NCBI GenBank assembly: GCA_015061165.1
Contig: SUXC01000003.1
Coordinates: forward strand, 1-64,000
Length of the DNA stretch: 64,000 nucleotides
Source: Bacteroidales bacterium
GTDB lineage: Bacteria; Bacteroidota; Bacteroidia; Bacteroidales; Paludibacteraceae
Direction of reading: 5' to 3'
The translations under genes and the position numbers were made by a program. Of the stretch, positions 44,675 through 53,211 are shown one piece after another (positions within the stretch are counted from its first letter, which is position 1; the number at the start of each line of letters is the position of its first letter). Below the pieces are notes generated by a model, which saw only the letters and a program-made list of their open reading frames with translations, made no database searches and was not told where the DNA came from.

Positions 44675-45996
44675 TGAAAGTTTTATTTGTAAATACCAAT
44701 GACATCCATGGTGGAGCAGCTCGGGCCGCTGTGCGGATTATGCAAGGCGTGCAGAATAGGGTAGAAAATCAAATGCTCGTTAAAGAGAAGTGTTCGGATT
44801 GCGAACGAGTAATTTCTTTGCAACAGTTCCTCCCTAAAAACAGATTGTACTGCATTGCTGATTGGGTTGTAAAAAAAATTAAAAACAAGTGGCAGCACAT
44901 GCAATGGTATCCATATCGTAAGACAAAGGAGAATGTTTTTATGTCCGATTCGCGTGGCACTCGATTAGGAGGGGCATTGCAAAAATTGGATTACGATGTT
45001 TTACACTTGCATTGGATTAATCAGCGTTTTATTAAGCTACAGAATCTGCCCAAAGATAAACCAATTGTTTGGACATTGCATGATACTTGGCCTTTTTGTG
45101 GTGTATGTCATTATTTTGTGGATTGCCAGAAATACCAAATATATTGTGGAAAGTGTCCTATGTTGCATTCAAGGAAAAAGAAAGATTTGTCATATCGCAT
45201 CTTTAAGGAGAAGATGCGTACATATAAAGACTTGAATCTTCATATCGTTACCCCAAGTCATTGGTTAGGCGAGTGTGCTAAGAAGAGTGCGTTGTTTGGA
45301 CGTTTTCCTGTGACGGTAATACCGAATTGTTTGGAAACAGATGTATATCGTCCATTGTCAAAGCAAGAGATAGATGAACGCTTGTCTGTGGCAATACCAC
45401 AGAATCCAGCATTTCGCAGTTTGATGCGCGAGGCAGGAGAAAAAGCTGCAAAGCCGTTAATCCTGTATGGAGCGATGAATGCTGCGACGGACAGGAGAAA
45501 AGGCTTTGCAAGCCTTTTATCTGCACTGCAAACGCTTGATAAGCAAGGTGTTGATGCTAATTTGGTGGTGTTTGGCGCGAGTGAGAGTGATTTGCCTATG
45601 CAGTTCGAGCGTATTAGTGTGCATTTTGTAGGGTATATATCGGATACAGATACTTTGGTAACATTGTACAATTTAGCAGATTTGATGGTTGTACCGTCCT
45701 TGACTGAAAATCTTAGTTGTGCCATCATGGAGAGCTTATCGTGTGGGACTCCAGTTTGTTGTTTTGATATTGGTGGAAATAGTGATATGGTTGAGCATCA
45801 GGTTAATGGATATTTAGCGAAAGAGAAAGATAGTGAAGATCTTGCACGGGGTATTCGCTGGTGCTTGGATAATAACAAAGATGGTTCTCTCTCTACGGCT
45901 GCTCGCCAAAAAGTCATAGATAATTATACCATTGAGCGAGTGGGAAAGCTGTATACGGAGTTGTATGAATCAATATGTAACACTCAATTTAACTAA
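44674..45996 (+). CDS. Glycosyltransferase family 4 (GT-B fold)
   Basis: 440 residues. The N-terminal domain has DIHGGAARAAVRIM and VWTLHDTWPFCGVCHYF, as in WcaC-like transferases of Bacteroidota capsule loci. The C-terminal domain has VTPSHWL, VIPNCLETDVYRP and the nucleotide-sugar site VPSLTENLSCAIMESLSCG. The cysteine-rich loop (FCGVCHYFVDCQKYQIYCGKC) resembles a small zinc-binding insert seen in this subgroup. Last gene of the operon. Confidence 0.93.
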   Translation: MKVLFVNTNDIHGGAARAAVRIMQGVQNRVENQMLVKEKCSDCERVISLQQFLPKNRLYCIADWVVKKIKNKWQHMQWYPYRKTKENVFMSDSRGTRLGGALQKLDYDVLHLHWINQRFIKLQNLPKDKPIVWTLHDTWPFCGVCHYFVDCQKYQIYCGKCPMLHSRKKKDLSYRIFKEKMRTYKDLNLHIVTPSHWLGECAKKSALFGRFPVTVIPNCLETDVYRPLSKQEIDERLSVAIPQNPAFRSLMREAGEKAAKPLILYGAMNAATDRRKGFASLLSALQTLDKQGVDANLVVFGASESDLPMQFERISVHFVGYISDTDTLVTLYNLADLMVVPSLTENLSCAIMESLSCGTPVCCFDIGGNSDMVEHQVNGYLAKEKDSEDLARGIRWCLDNNKDGSLSTAARQKVIDNYTIERVGKLYTELYESICNTQFN

Positions 45997-46149
45997 AAAG
46001 TAAGCCATGTTTTATGCAATGACACATCCAATTTCTGCGTATCAGTCCACATGAACCCCAGCGCAACGCACGAGTTTAGTGTGGATTTCGCGGAGAGGTT
46101 AAATAGTTATGTAGATTCCGTTTGGTTGAAAAATAATGAATAATGCACA

Positions 46150-47637
46150 ATGCTACCACCTCTAAAACATATAATCCGTTTGTCGTTATTTGTACTGCTG
46201 ATAGGAAACTTAGTTTCTTGTCAGTCTTGGCATGAAACAAAAGCGGTAATAGCAGAGGCGGATAGTTTGCTTGCGAAGGGCGTGATTATGCGTGATACGG
46301 CAGCATTAGCATGTGCAATTGAGACACTGGATAAGCCCATAACTCGTAAGTTGGCACGTGAAGAACTGGTAAAAGCATATTACCTTATGGGACGAAACCT
46401 CGATGATTATCATCACAATTTCGCAGATGCAGCCGATTACTATATCAAAGCAGACCGCCTCAAAACCAAAGATCTACTCCTCCGTGGACGTATCAATTCT
46501 TGTATGGGATATCTTTGCAAACAAGATAGTTGCTTTGAAGAAGCGTTGATATTCTACGAACGCTCCAGTAATGCTTTCAAGGCCAGCGGAAACGAATGGT
46601 ACTATGCACATAATTTATTGAATGTGATAGAATGTCAAATATTTTTGCGGCAGTATTCAACTGCTGATAGTCTATTGCATGTTGCAGAAGAGTATCACAT
46701 GGATAGTGCGTATTGTGCGAGACTATATAGTATGCGTGGTTTTTTATACTATAATCAACAAGACTATAACTTGGCATTAACATCTTTAAAGAATATAGAA
46801 TATTATCCCTGTGATATCAATGCAAGGTGTTTTTATTACCATCAAATTATTCAATGTTATACTCAAATTAATAAAATTGCGTTGACACAATATTATGCAG
46901 AATTTGTTGTAAGATATTCTCAAAATGCAGGATACAAGAGTAATGCTTATTTTGTATTAATGAAAATATCGGAGCTGGCAAATGATGTAAATAGATTGGC
47001 GCGGTATTCCTATTTGCGAGAGGATATGGATAGGAAGAATCGTTGTTGTATGGAATCGTATGCTAGTGCAACAACCAAACTAACGACATACATAGCAAAT
47101 CCAGAACCTTTTCGTTGTTGGAAGTTAGCACTATTTGTTTGTTTTGTATTGATTGTCTCCGCAATTAGTGTGATAATCATCCATAGAAAGCGTAGCAAAG
47201 AAATAGCTATACAAAAAAACATAGTAGAAGCAGAATTACATAAGTGGCAAGAACGTATGCGGGAAAAATTAGCCATAGAAGAAGCAAATGTAGCAGCGAA
47301 ACGTAAAATCATTAGTGATATTGTGATGATGCACTCTGAAAATTTTCTGCCCAATAAAGAAATATGGAAAGATGAACAAGAACTGTATCGATTAGCCAAT
47401 AGTAGTTTCGGCTTTATTATTTACAGATTACATGATACATATCGTAACCTCAATAATCGTGAAGTAAAGATTTGTTTGATGGTATTGCTAGATTTTCCTA
47501 ATAAAACGATAGCCAATATAGCATGTTGCTCCGAGGAAAGTATCTCTACTATCAAACAACGATTAGCAAAGAAATTATCTACTTCTCCACGAGAATTACG
47601 CGAGTTTTTGATGGATTTTATCATGAAAATGGCCTAA
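46150..47637 (+). CDS. Membrane-anchored TPR protein with C-terminal helix-turn-helix
   Basis: 495 residues. A lipoprotein-like or signal-anchor N-terminus (LFVLLIGNLVSC) is followed by TPR-like helices (about 60-290), a clear membrane segment near 325-345 (LALFVCFVLIVSAISVI), a coiled-coil stretch, and a C-terminal domain with a LuxR-type helix-turn-helix (EVKICLMVLLDFPNKTIANIACCSEESISTIKQRLAKKL). This layout is common in Bacteroidota regulators that sense envelope signals while binding DNA. It may regulate the adjoining glycan operon; this is from position only. Confidence 0.8.
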   Translation: MLPPLKHIIRLSLFVLLIGNLVSCQSWHETKAVIAEADSLLAKGVIMRDTAALACAIETLDKPITRKLAREELVKAYYLMGRNLDDYHHNFADAADYYIKADRLKTKDLLLRGRINSCMGYLCKQDSCFEEALIFYERSSNAFKASGNEWYYAHNLLNVIECQIFLRQYSTADSLLHVAEEYHMDSAYCARLYSMRGFLYYNQQDYNLALTSLKNIEYYPCDINARCFYYHQIIQCYTQINKIALTQYYAEFVVRYSQNAGYKSNAYFVLMKISELANDVNRLARYSYLREDMDRKNRCCMESYASATTKLTTYIANPEPFRCWKLALFVCFVLIVSAISVIIIHRKRSKEIAIQKNIVEAELHKWQERMREKLAIEEANVAAKRKIISDIVMMHSENFLPNKEIWKDEQELYRLANSSFGFIIYRLHDTYRNLNNREVKICLMVLLDFPNKTIANIACCSEESISTIKQRLAKKLSTSPRELREFLMDFIMKMA

Positions 47638-47717
47638 AAACCTCGTAGAAATTGTAATTGTCCATTGCTGCTATTGGTAATCAGCGACTTGCAGCGAAAT
47701 TTGTCCACCATATTTAC

Positions 47718-47748
47718 TTGGGTATGTGGATATTTTGTTGTACCTTTG
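47718..47748 (+). promoter_or_regulatory. Promoter of the small acidic secreted protein
   Basis: TTG at 47718-47720, a 20-nt spacer and TACCTTTG at 47741-47748. Its sequence is close to consensus. Confidence 0.8.
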
Positions 47749-47779
47749 CATCGTTTTTTAACCCTTAAAATTTATTATT

Positions 47780-48166
47780 ATGAAGAAAACAATTTTACTA
47801 TTCGCATTGTGCTTGATGGGCGCATGCTATCTCTTGGCTCAAACTATGCCAGGTACTCCTATCGTTTTTGTAGATGTGTATGCAGTGATGCCATTAGATG
47901 ATCCGTATAATGGAGATGGTACTACTGGTCCTGATCCTACTCGTGTTATTGGTGGTATTGATGGTAATGATTTGAACATTGGTATCGTTGGTGATGATGA
48001 TCGTGATGCAGGTGAGGTTATTGTGATTGATCCTGAAACGGGTGAGATTATCATTGATGAGGACTTCGTTGGTCAAACATCGGTGAATATCCCTGAAGCA
48101 GGAGCATATACTGCGTATGTGGTAGTGGATGGTACTACCTATGCAGGTGAGTTCGTAGTGCAATAA
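47780..48166 (+). CDS. Small acidic secreted protein, unknown function
   Basis: 128 residues with a signal peptide (MKKTILLFALCLMGACYLLAQ). The mature part is very acidic, rich in Asp and Gly (DDPYNGDGTTGPDPT, GDDDRDAGE), and ends in a beta-sandwich-like segment (SVNIPEAGAYTAYVVVDGTT) resembling the small secreted DUF3244-like proteins of Bacteroides. The Asp/Gly runs could bind calcium. It has its own promoter and a long-stemmed terminator, so it is a free-standing, probably well expressed gene. I do not recognise the family. Confidence 0.75.
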   Translation: MKKTILLFALCLMGACYLLAQTMPGTPIVFVDVYAVMPLDDPYNGDGTTGPDPTRVIGGIDGNDLNIGIVGDDDRDAGEVIVIDPETGEIIIDEDFVGQTSVNIPEAGAYTAYVVVDGTTYAGEFVVQ

Positions 48167-48175
48167 CAATCGCTT

Positions 48176-48231
48176 TCCTCCCTCGCGCGCGTACATAAAT
48201 ATATTTATTTGTTGCCACGAGGGAGGACTTT
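48176..48231 (+). terminator. Hairpin after the acidic secreted protein
   Basis: TCCTCCCTCG (48176-48185) pairs perfectly with CGAGGGAGGA (48218-48227), followed by CTTTTC. The loop is AT-rich and 32 nt long. Confidence 0.6.
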
Positions 48232-48251
48232 TCAATGAAGATAGATTGTTG

Positions 48252-48470
48252 ATGGATCTTCGTTCTATCCAGAATGCATTGCAGCAGATGCTATGTCCCA
48301 AACATAGTCAGATGCCTGATGTCAGTATATTAGGCGATCGCTTGCATATTCGCTGCTGCTGCGAGGAGTTTCGTGGCGATGTTATGCGTAAGTCCGAATC
48401 GTTGATGTACCATGCCCTTCGCGATGACATTGCCAAGGACGTAATGCGAATAATGAAGGGGAAAGGGTAG
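48252..48470 (+). CDS. Hypothetical 72-residue protein
   Basis: Read from the ATG at 48252 (MDLRSIQNALQQML). A cysteine cluster (IRCCCEEFRGD) sits mid-protein, and the C-terminal half is predicted helical and basic (DDIAKDVMRIMKGKG). No promoter was found. I do not recognise a family. It could be a real small gene, because codon use is like that of its neighbours, but this is uncertain. Confidence 0.45.
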   Translation: MDLRSIQNALQQMLCPKHSQMPDVSILGDRLHIRCCCEEFRGDVMRKSESLMYHALRDDIAKDVMRIMKGKG

Positions 48471-48641
48471 AGGACTATCACGGATAACGTGGATGAATAC
48501 GTATTGTGAGAATATATATGCGAAGGAAATGTGCTCATAATGCTTGCCTGTGAAAATGAGTAAAAAATAGGGATATGTGCTGATGCTGATAGATGAGGAA
48601 AGACTATCAACAAACATATCCAATAATTAAGGAATATTGTA

Positions 48642-49985
48642 ATGGTTTTTAATTCAAATTTTGTATCTACGCCATCAAATAAGTTGTTAAATATTAATAA
48701 TTTACGATGGAATCATAATGAGAAGAATCAAACACATCGTAATCAGTTTGCGAAAGATAGGGATAGAATCTTATATTCCAAGTCTTTTTTAAGGTTACGT
48801 GGTAAGACGCAGATATTCATGATTCCAAAAAATGACTATATTCGTACCAGATTAACGCATACATTGGAAGTAAATCAATTGGCCAAATCTATAGCTTCTG
48901 CTTTAGGGCAGAATTTAGATTTAGTTGAGGCTATTGCACTGGGACACGATGTTGGGCATACACCTTTTGGACATGTCGGAGAACGCAAATTGGCTGAAAT
49001 CATTGAAGAGGATGGTCAAACATTTTCTAATATGAAAAAGGGGTTTAAGCATAATTTGCAGGCATTACGCCTTTTTTGTGATTTAGAAAAGGGGGCTGAT
49101 TATCCCCATTTTAATGGTCTTAATTTAACAAAATATACATTGTGGGGAATTGCTCATCATTCTTCAATTCCTGTAAAAGATGTAAATGGAGAACAGGTAC
49201 TTAAGCATCCTGTGTACAAAGGATACTTAAATGAAATTAAAAATTATTGGTCATTTGAGGGATATATTGTTGCTCTTGCCGATGAAATTGCTCAAAGACA
49301 TCATGATATAGAAGATGGATTACGCTATGGAATGATAAGTCGATCTGATTTGTTGGGTCAAATTGAAACTTTTCAACAATTATTTCATTTATCAGAAAGA
49401 AACTGCTTGAAGAGACTAAGAGACGAGGCTAATTTATTAGAGGAATCTGTGTTTAATTCGCTTTTTTCAAGATTAGTTATTAATATGTATGTGACTGATG
49501 CTGTGAAAAACACAAAAAATAATCTTAGACAATTTATAATGAACAATAATATTACCAAGCAAGAGGATTTCCAACATATGAAACTAAATCTTGCAGAAAA
49601 TGAATATAAAGATTGTGTTGCGTTGTCTTCTAAATTGAAAAGTTACGATAAGAATTTTCATAACTTTCTTAAATCTAGTATTTTACAATCTTATCAAGCA
49701 CAGGCTTTGGACGGAAAAGCAGCATATATAATCAGGAAATTATACAAGGCTTTTGTCGAAACACCATCATTGTTGCCAGATGCTACGATAAAATCTTATG
49801 CACGATTCCTCGGGCTACAAACAAACCAAAGAGGTGAAATTCTAAAGGATATAGAAAATGCAAGAGGCAGTATGGATAAAGATAAATTATGTGAATTTTA
49901 TAGATGTATTGTTGATTATATTGGAGGAATGACAGACCAATTTGCATATGATGAATTTGATCGACTATATGGGAGTAAGTTTTAG
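48642..49985 (+). CDS. dgt: dGTPase-like HD-domain triphosphohydrolase
   Basis: Predicted to hydrolyse dGTP (or another dNTP) to the nucleoside and triphosphate. 447 residues. Signature segments: NQFAKDRDRILYSKSFLRL with the conserved Arg/Asp, KTQIF, then the HD metal site with TRLTHTLEV (His73) and GHDVGHTPFGHVGE (His102-Asp103), and AHHS near 166. A housekeeping Dgt is possible. However, it stands 58 nt before a nuclease-helicase pair on the same strand in AT-rich DNA, and dGTPases are known phage-defence enzymes that deplete nucleotides. I infer a defence role. Confidence 0.85.
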   Translation: MVFNSNFVSTPSNKLLNINNLRWNHNEKNQTHRNQFAKDRDRILYSKSFLRLRGKTQIFMIPKNDYIRTRLTHTLEVNQLAKSIASALGQNLDLVEAIALGHDVGHTPFGHVGERKLAEIIEEDGQTFSNMKKGFKHNLQALRLFCDLEKGADYPHFNGLNLTKYTLWGIAHHSSIPVKDVNGEQVLKHPVYKGYLNEIKNYWSFEGYIVALADEIAQRHHDIEDGLRYGMISRSDLLGQIETFQQLFHLSERNCLKRLRDEANLLEESVFNSLFSRLVINMYVTDAVKNTKNNLRQFIMNNNITKQEDFQHMKLNLAENEYKDCVALSSKLKSYDKNFHNFLKSSILQSYQAQALDGKAAYIIRKLYKAFVETPSLLPDATIKSYARFLGLQTNQRGEILKDIENARGSMDKDKLCEFYRCIVDYIGGMTDQFAYDEFDRLYGSKF

Positions 49986-50043
49986 ATGAATGTGTATATG
50001 ATTTATTTATTATGTATTTTTTATAAAATAGCTGCGTTGATAG

Positions 50044-50787
50044 GTGGCTTTGTATGACTTGTTAATTCAATGTATGGAAGTAGTAGATTTTAATAAGATT
50101 AATACTGCTCAATATGGTTGTTTAATCGATAATGTGCAGTTATATACTATGTGTGTTCAGATTAAGCGGGATGAATTAAATATAATAGCATTGAAGATGT
50201 TAGAAATGATAACTGATATTAGTTGGATTAAGGCCTTAGGGGTTATAGACCAAATAGCGTATAGGGCAAGAGCGTTACCATCAGTGGAAAAATTATCACA
50301 ATCTATTACATCCGGTTATGAGGATAGTAAACTGTCATCTGATTTCGGGGAGTATTTAGTGTCGATTAATGCACAAAGGGCATTGCAAACTACTTGTGAG
50401 CATAATATAGTCCCTTTAGCTGAATTATGGAAAGAAAAGAAATCTGGTAATCCAGGTTTTGATTTTCACACAGAAAGCACTAGTATGTTATTGATCTTTG
50501 GTGAAGCTAAATATTCTAGTGGACAATCCCCTTATCAACGTGCAATAAGTCAAGTAGAGCATTTTATTATACTGAAGAAGGATGATATGGAATTGGCTGA
50601 TTTACAAAGATTTGTGGCAGATTTGAGTGTGAGAAACGCAGCAGATGGTAAACGTGGGTATTGTGTGGCTTTTTCTATAATTAATGAATCTTATGAAGAA
50701 GTTATACGCAAAACAATTGAAAGTCTATGTGTTTCTAGTTTGATTCATGCTCATGAAGTGTATGCTGTAGCAATAAAAATTATATGA
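50044..50787 (+). CDS. PD-(D/E)XK nuclease, HamA-like (Hachiman)
   Basis: 247 residues from a GTG at 50044, directly after an in-frame TAG; an ATG at 50074 is the alternative. The C-terminal half shows a PD-(D/E)XK pattern: Glu103 (DFGEYLVS), Asp140 (GFDFHTE) and Glu154-x-Lys156 (IFGEAKYSSG), followed by a helix with QRAISQV. HamA (DUF1837) is a nuclease of this fold, and the next gene is a helicase resembling HamB. The stop overlaps the helicase start in ATGA. I infer HamA; a more distant nuclease partner is possible. Confidence 0.62.
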   Translation: MALYDLLIQCMEVVDFNKINTAQYGCLIDNVQLYTMCVQIKRDELNIIALKMLEMITDISWIKALGVIDQIAYRARALPSVEKLSQSITSGYEDSKLSSDFGEYLVSINAQRALQTTCEHNIVPLAELWKEKKSGNPGFDFHTESTSMLLIFGEAKYSSGQSPYQRAISQVEHFIILKKDDMELADLQRFVADLSVRNAADGKRGYCVAFSIINESYEEVIRKTIESLCVSSLIHAHEVYAVAIKII

Positions 50788-53096
50788 TATTTAAACAAGA
50801 TGAAGGTTGGAATACTATTCGTGAAATTTTGTACGATATAGTAAATAAGATTCATGTGGAGGGTCCTGTAGACATGAATGATCTTGAAACTTTAGCATTC
50901 GTTAAAAGATTTTTTCCCGAGAATTTTAAAGAAATCGAAAATCAATTGATCCTTTATATGGGTTTGTTCTATAAAACAGAACAACCACAGTCGATGCGGG
51001 AACTTGCATATGATATATTTAAACAAATAATATTTAGTCAATGTAATGAGTTTTTTTCTCCAATTCAGTACGATGAATATCTTAAAATTCGTAATAATGA
51101 TGTTTTTACCTTTTCAGCGCCAACAAGTTCGGGAAAATCCCATTTGTTTCGTTATCTTTTAAAATATGCAGAATATGACATACTTATTATCCTGCCTTCT
51201 AGAGCATTAATTGCAGAGTATCTTTATTCTATAAAAAAAATTGTTGGTGATGAAGTCCTTGTATTGCAATTTATAGAAAATGTTAATATTATAAATACAT
51301 ACCGAAGAATATTTGTCGTAACTCCAGAAAGAGCAGAAGAACTATTTGCACAAATTGATAGTTTTAATATTCAGTTAATTTTATTTGATGAAGCGCAAAT
51401 AATTGAGGAACCTATTCGAGGTATGAGATTTGATGCTCTTGTGAGAAAATGTGCACAACTATTACCAAATGCTAAAAAAGTTTTTGCACATCCTTTTGTT
51501 AATAATCCAGAAGCTCAGTTATCACGAAATCAAATAACTGGAAGAACGCATAGCCATGTGTATATGCAACAATGTGTCGGAAAAATATTTGTTCTGAAAG
51601 AAGATAGTAATTTTAAAGTATTTTCTCCTTTTACATTACAAAATCCATTGCAAATAAATGATTTGATATGTGAAACTTTGCTACAAGATAAAACCGTATT
51701 AATTTATGTGTCAAAAGTTTCATTATATTCTGGACAATTTATTGAGGATTATAGCAAATATCTAGATTTATGTGAAGAAATACAATGTATAGATGGAAAA
51801 AATATAATCAAGGAATTACAAGATTATTTAGGAGGAACATTTCGTGGCGAAGACAAATCATTGTTGTTGTCACTTATGAGAAAGGGAGTGGTGATTCACC
51901 ATGGATCAATGCCTCTTAAAGCTAGATTGTTAGTAGAAAAATTTGTTAATCGAGGATATGCACATATTTGTTTCGCTACATCTACCCTTATTCAGGGGAT
52001 TAATATGCCGTTTGATGTTGTTTGGATTGAGAATTTTAAATTTAATGGAAATGAAGAACAAAAGACTCTCGAACTAAAAAATTTAATTGGTAGGGCAGGA
52101 CGATCTACGAATAAAAAAGGTTGTTTTGACTATGGGTATGTTATAATAAATGAAAAAAATAGAAAGACATTTGTGAAACGTCTCCATCAAGATGTGTTAT
52201 TAAATACGATGTCTAAGTTAGACGAACCAGTGGAAAATATTGATGAAGATTTACAAGATGTATATGAAGCAATTCGTGATAATGCATATGATGAACGCTT
52301 GTTAATCACTGATTCTCAAAAAGAAAGACTTTTATCTTCTGATGTATTTGATGATATAAGAAATGTTCTTGATTGTTTATTCGTTGAAGGGGAAATAATA
52401 ACGGGCGATGAGTACTATAATATTTCTGCACAACAAAGAAGTAATTTAAAACAATCCATTGCGAATATATATACTAAACATCTAAGGCGAGATATGCTAG
52501 AAGATGCAGAGAGAGCTGTTTTGAGTGCATCTATTCCCATTATCTTGTGGCGTATTCAAGGAAAATCATTTCGTGAGATAGTTGCATTGAGAAAACATTT
52601 TGTAACCAATAAAAAAGAGAAAGATAAATACTCTCGTATGTATAAAAGAGGGGTGATTAGTGCTGAAGAGTTTAAATTATACGCATCATCTATACGATTA
52701 AAATATACTCCTATAGCAGGTACATTACCTAATAAAAAAATGCGTGCAAGAGGATTGTTCAATGATAAGTTCGTGTATGATATATTAGTTTATGATACTT
52801 ATGATTATATTGATAAAGTGATAAATCTTTCTTTATCAACACCAATTTGTGCTGCATTGATGTTATATTATGAGAGTTTGAATGATGTAAGGGCATTATC
52901 GTTAGTTAATTATATAAAATATGGAACAAATGATGCTAGAGAAATTCTATTATTGAGATACGGATTTTCTATGGACGATTTTCCTTGGCTATTACAATGT
53001 ATAGATGAAATAGATGAGCAAAGAATCAAATTTAATGAGTATATTATTACTCTAACAGGTAGTCAATATGATTCTATTGCGAGGTATGTTAATTAA
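50784..53096 (+). CDS. Ski2-type superfamily 2 helicase, HamB-like
   Basis: 770 residues. Walker A SAPTSSGKS at 111-119, motif Ia ILPSRALIAEY, VTPERAEEL near 179, Walker B LFDEAQII (DEAQ, 202-205). Second RecA lobe: VVIHHGSMPLKARLLVEKF, CFATSTLIQGINMPF and the arginine-finger motif LIGRAGRS near 433-440. This order and the HHGSMP and GRAGRS motifs are those of Ski2/HamB-like helicases. The C-terminal about 300 residues are helical without a motif I recognise. With the preceding nuclease it forms a Hachiman-like pair, in which the helicase senses damaged DNA and releases the nuclease. Confidence 0.75.
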   Translation: MIFKQDEGWNTIREILYDIVNKIHVEGPVDMNDLETLAFVKRFFPENFKEIENQLILYMGLFYKTEQPQSMRELAYDIFKQIIFSQCNEFFSPIQYDEYLKIRNNDVFTFSAPTSSGKSHLFRYLLKYAEYDILIILPSRALIAEYLYSIKKIVGDEVLVLQFIENVNIINTYRRIFVVTPERAEELFAQIDSFNIQLILFDEAQIIEEPIRGMRFDALVRKCAQLLPNAKKVFAHPFVNNPEAQLSRNQITGRTHSHVYMQQCVGKIFVLKEDSNFKVFSPFTLQNPLQINDLICETLLQDKTVLIYVSKVSLYSGQFIEDYSKYLDLCEEIQCIDGKNIIKELQDYLGGTFRGEDKSLLLSLMRKGVVIHHGSMPLKARLLVEKFVNRGYAHICFATSTLIQGINMPFDVVWIENFKFNGNEEQKTLELKNLIGRAGRSTNKKGCFDYGYVIINEKNRKTFVKRLHQDVLLNTMSKLDEPVENIDEDLQDVYEAIRDNAYDERLLITDSQKERLLSSDVFDDIRNVLDCLFVEGEIITGDEYYNISAQQRSNLKQSIANIYTKHLRRDMLEDAERAVLSASIPIILWRIQGKSFREIVALRKHFVTNKKEKDKYSRMYKRGVISAEEFKLYASSIRLKYTPIAGTLPNKKMRARGLFNDKFVYDILVYDTYDYIDKVINLSLSTPICAALMLYYESLNDVRALSLVNYIKYGTNDAREILLLRYGFSMDDFPWLLQCIDEIDEQRIKFNEYIITLTGSQYDSIARYVN

Positions 53097-53159
53097 TATG
53101 TTTGATTATATTTATTGGACAACTTTTTGAAAAAGTATGCTAAAAAAGTACTACATTTA

Positions 53160-53191
53160 TTTGCTGGAATCAGATAAATATAGTACTTTTG
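53160..53191 (+). promoter_or_regulatory. Promoter of the KAP NTPase
   Basis: TTTG at 53160-53163, a 20-nt spacer and TACTTTTG at 53184-53191. It shows the NTPase is expressed separately from the helicase. Confidence 0.75.
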
Positions 53192-53211
53192 CAAAATAAA
53201 AGCTAACTCTT

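Noticed and set aside
50784..53096. Type I restriction or CRISPR Cas3 assignment for the helicase
   Set aside because: Motifs (HHGSMP, GRAGRS) are of the Ski2 type, there is no HD domain in the protein, and no specificity subunit or cas gene is nearby.
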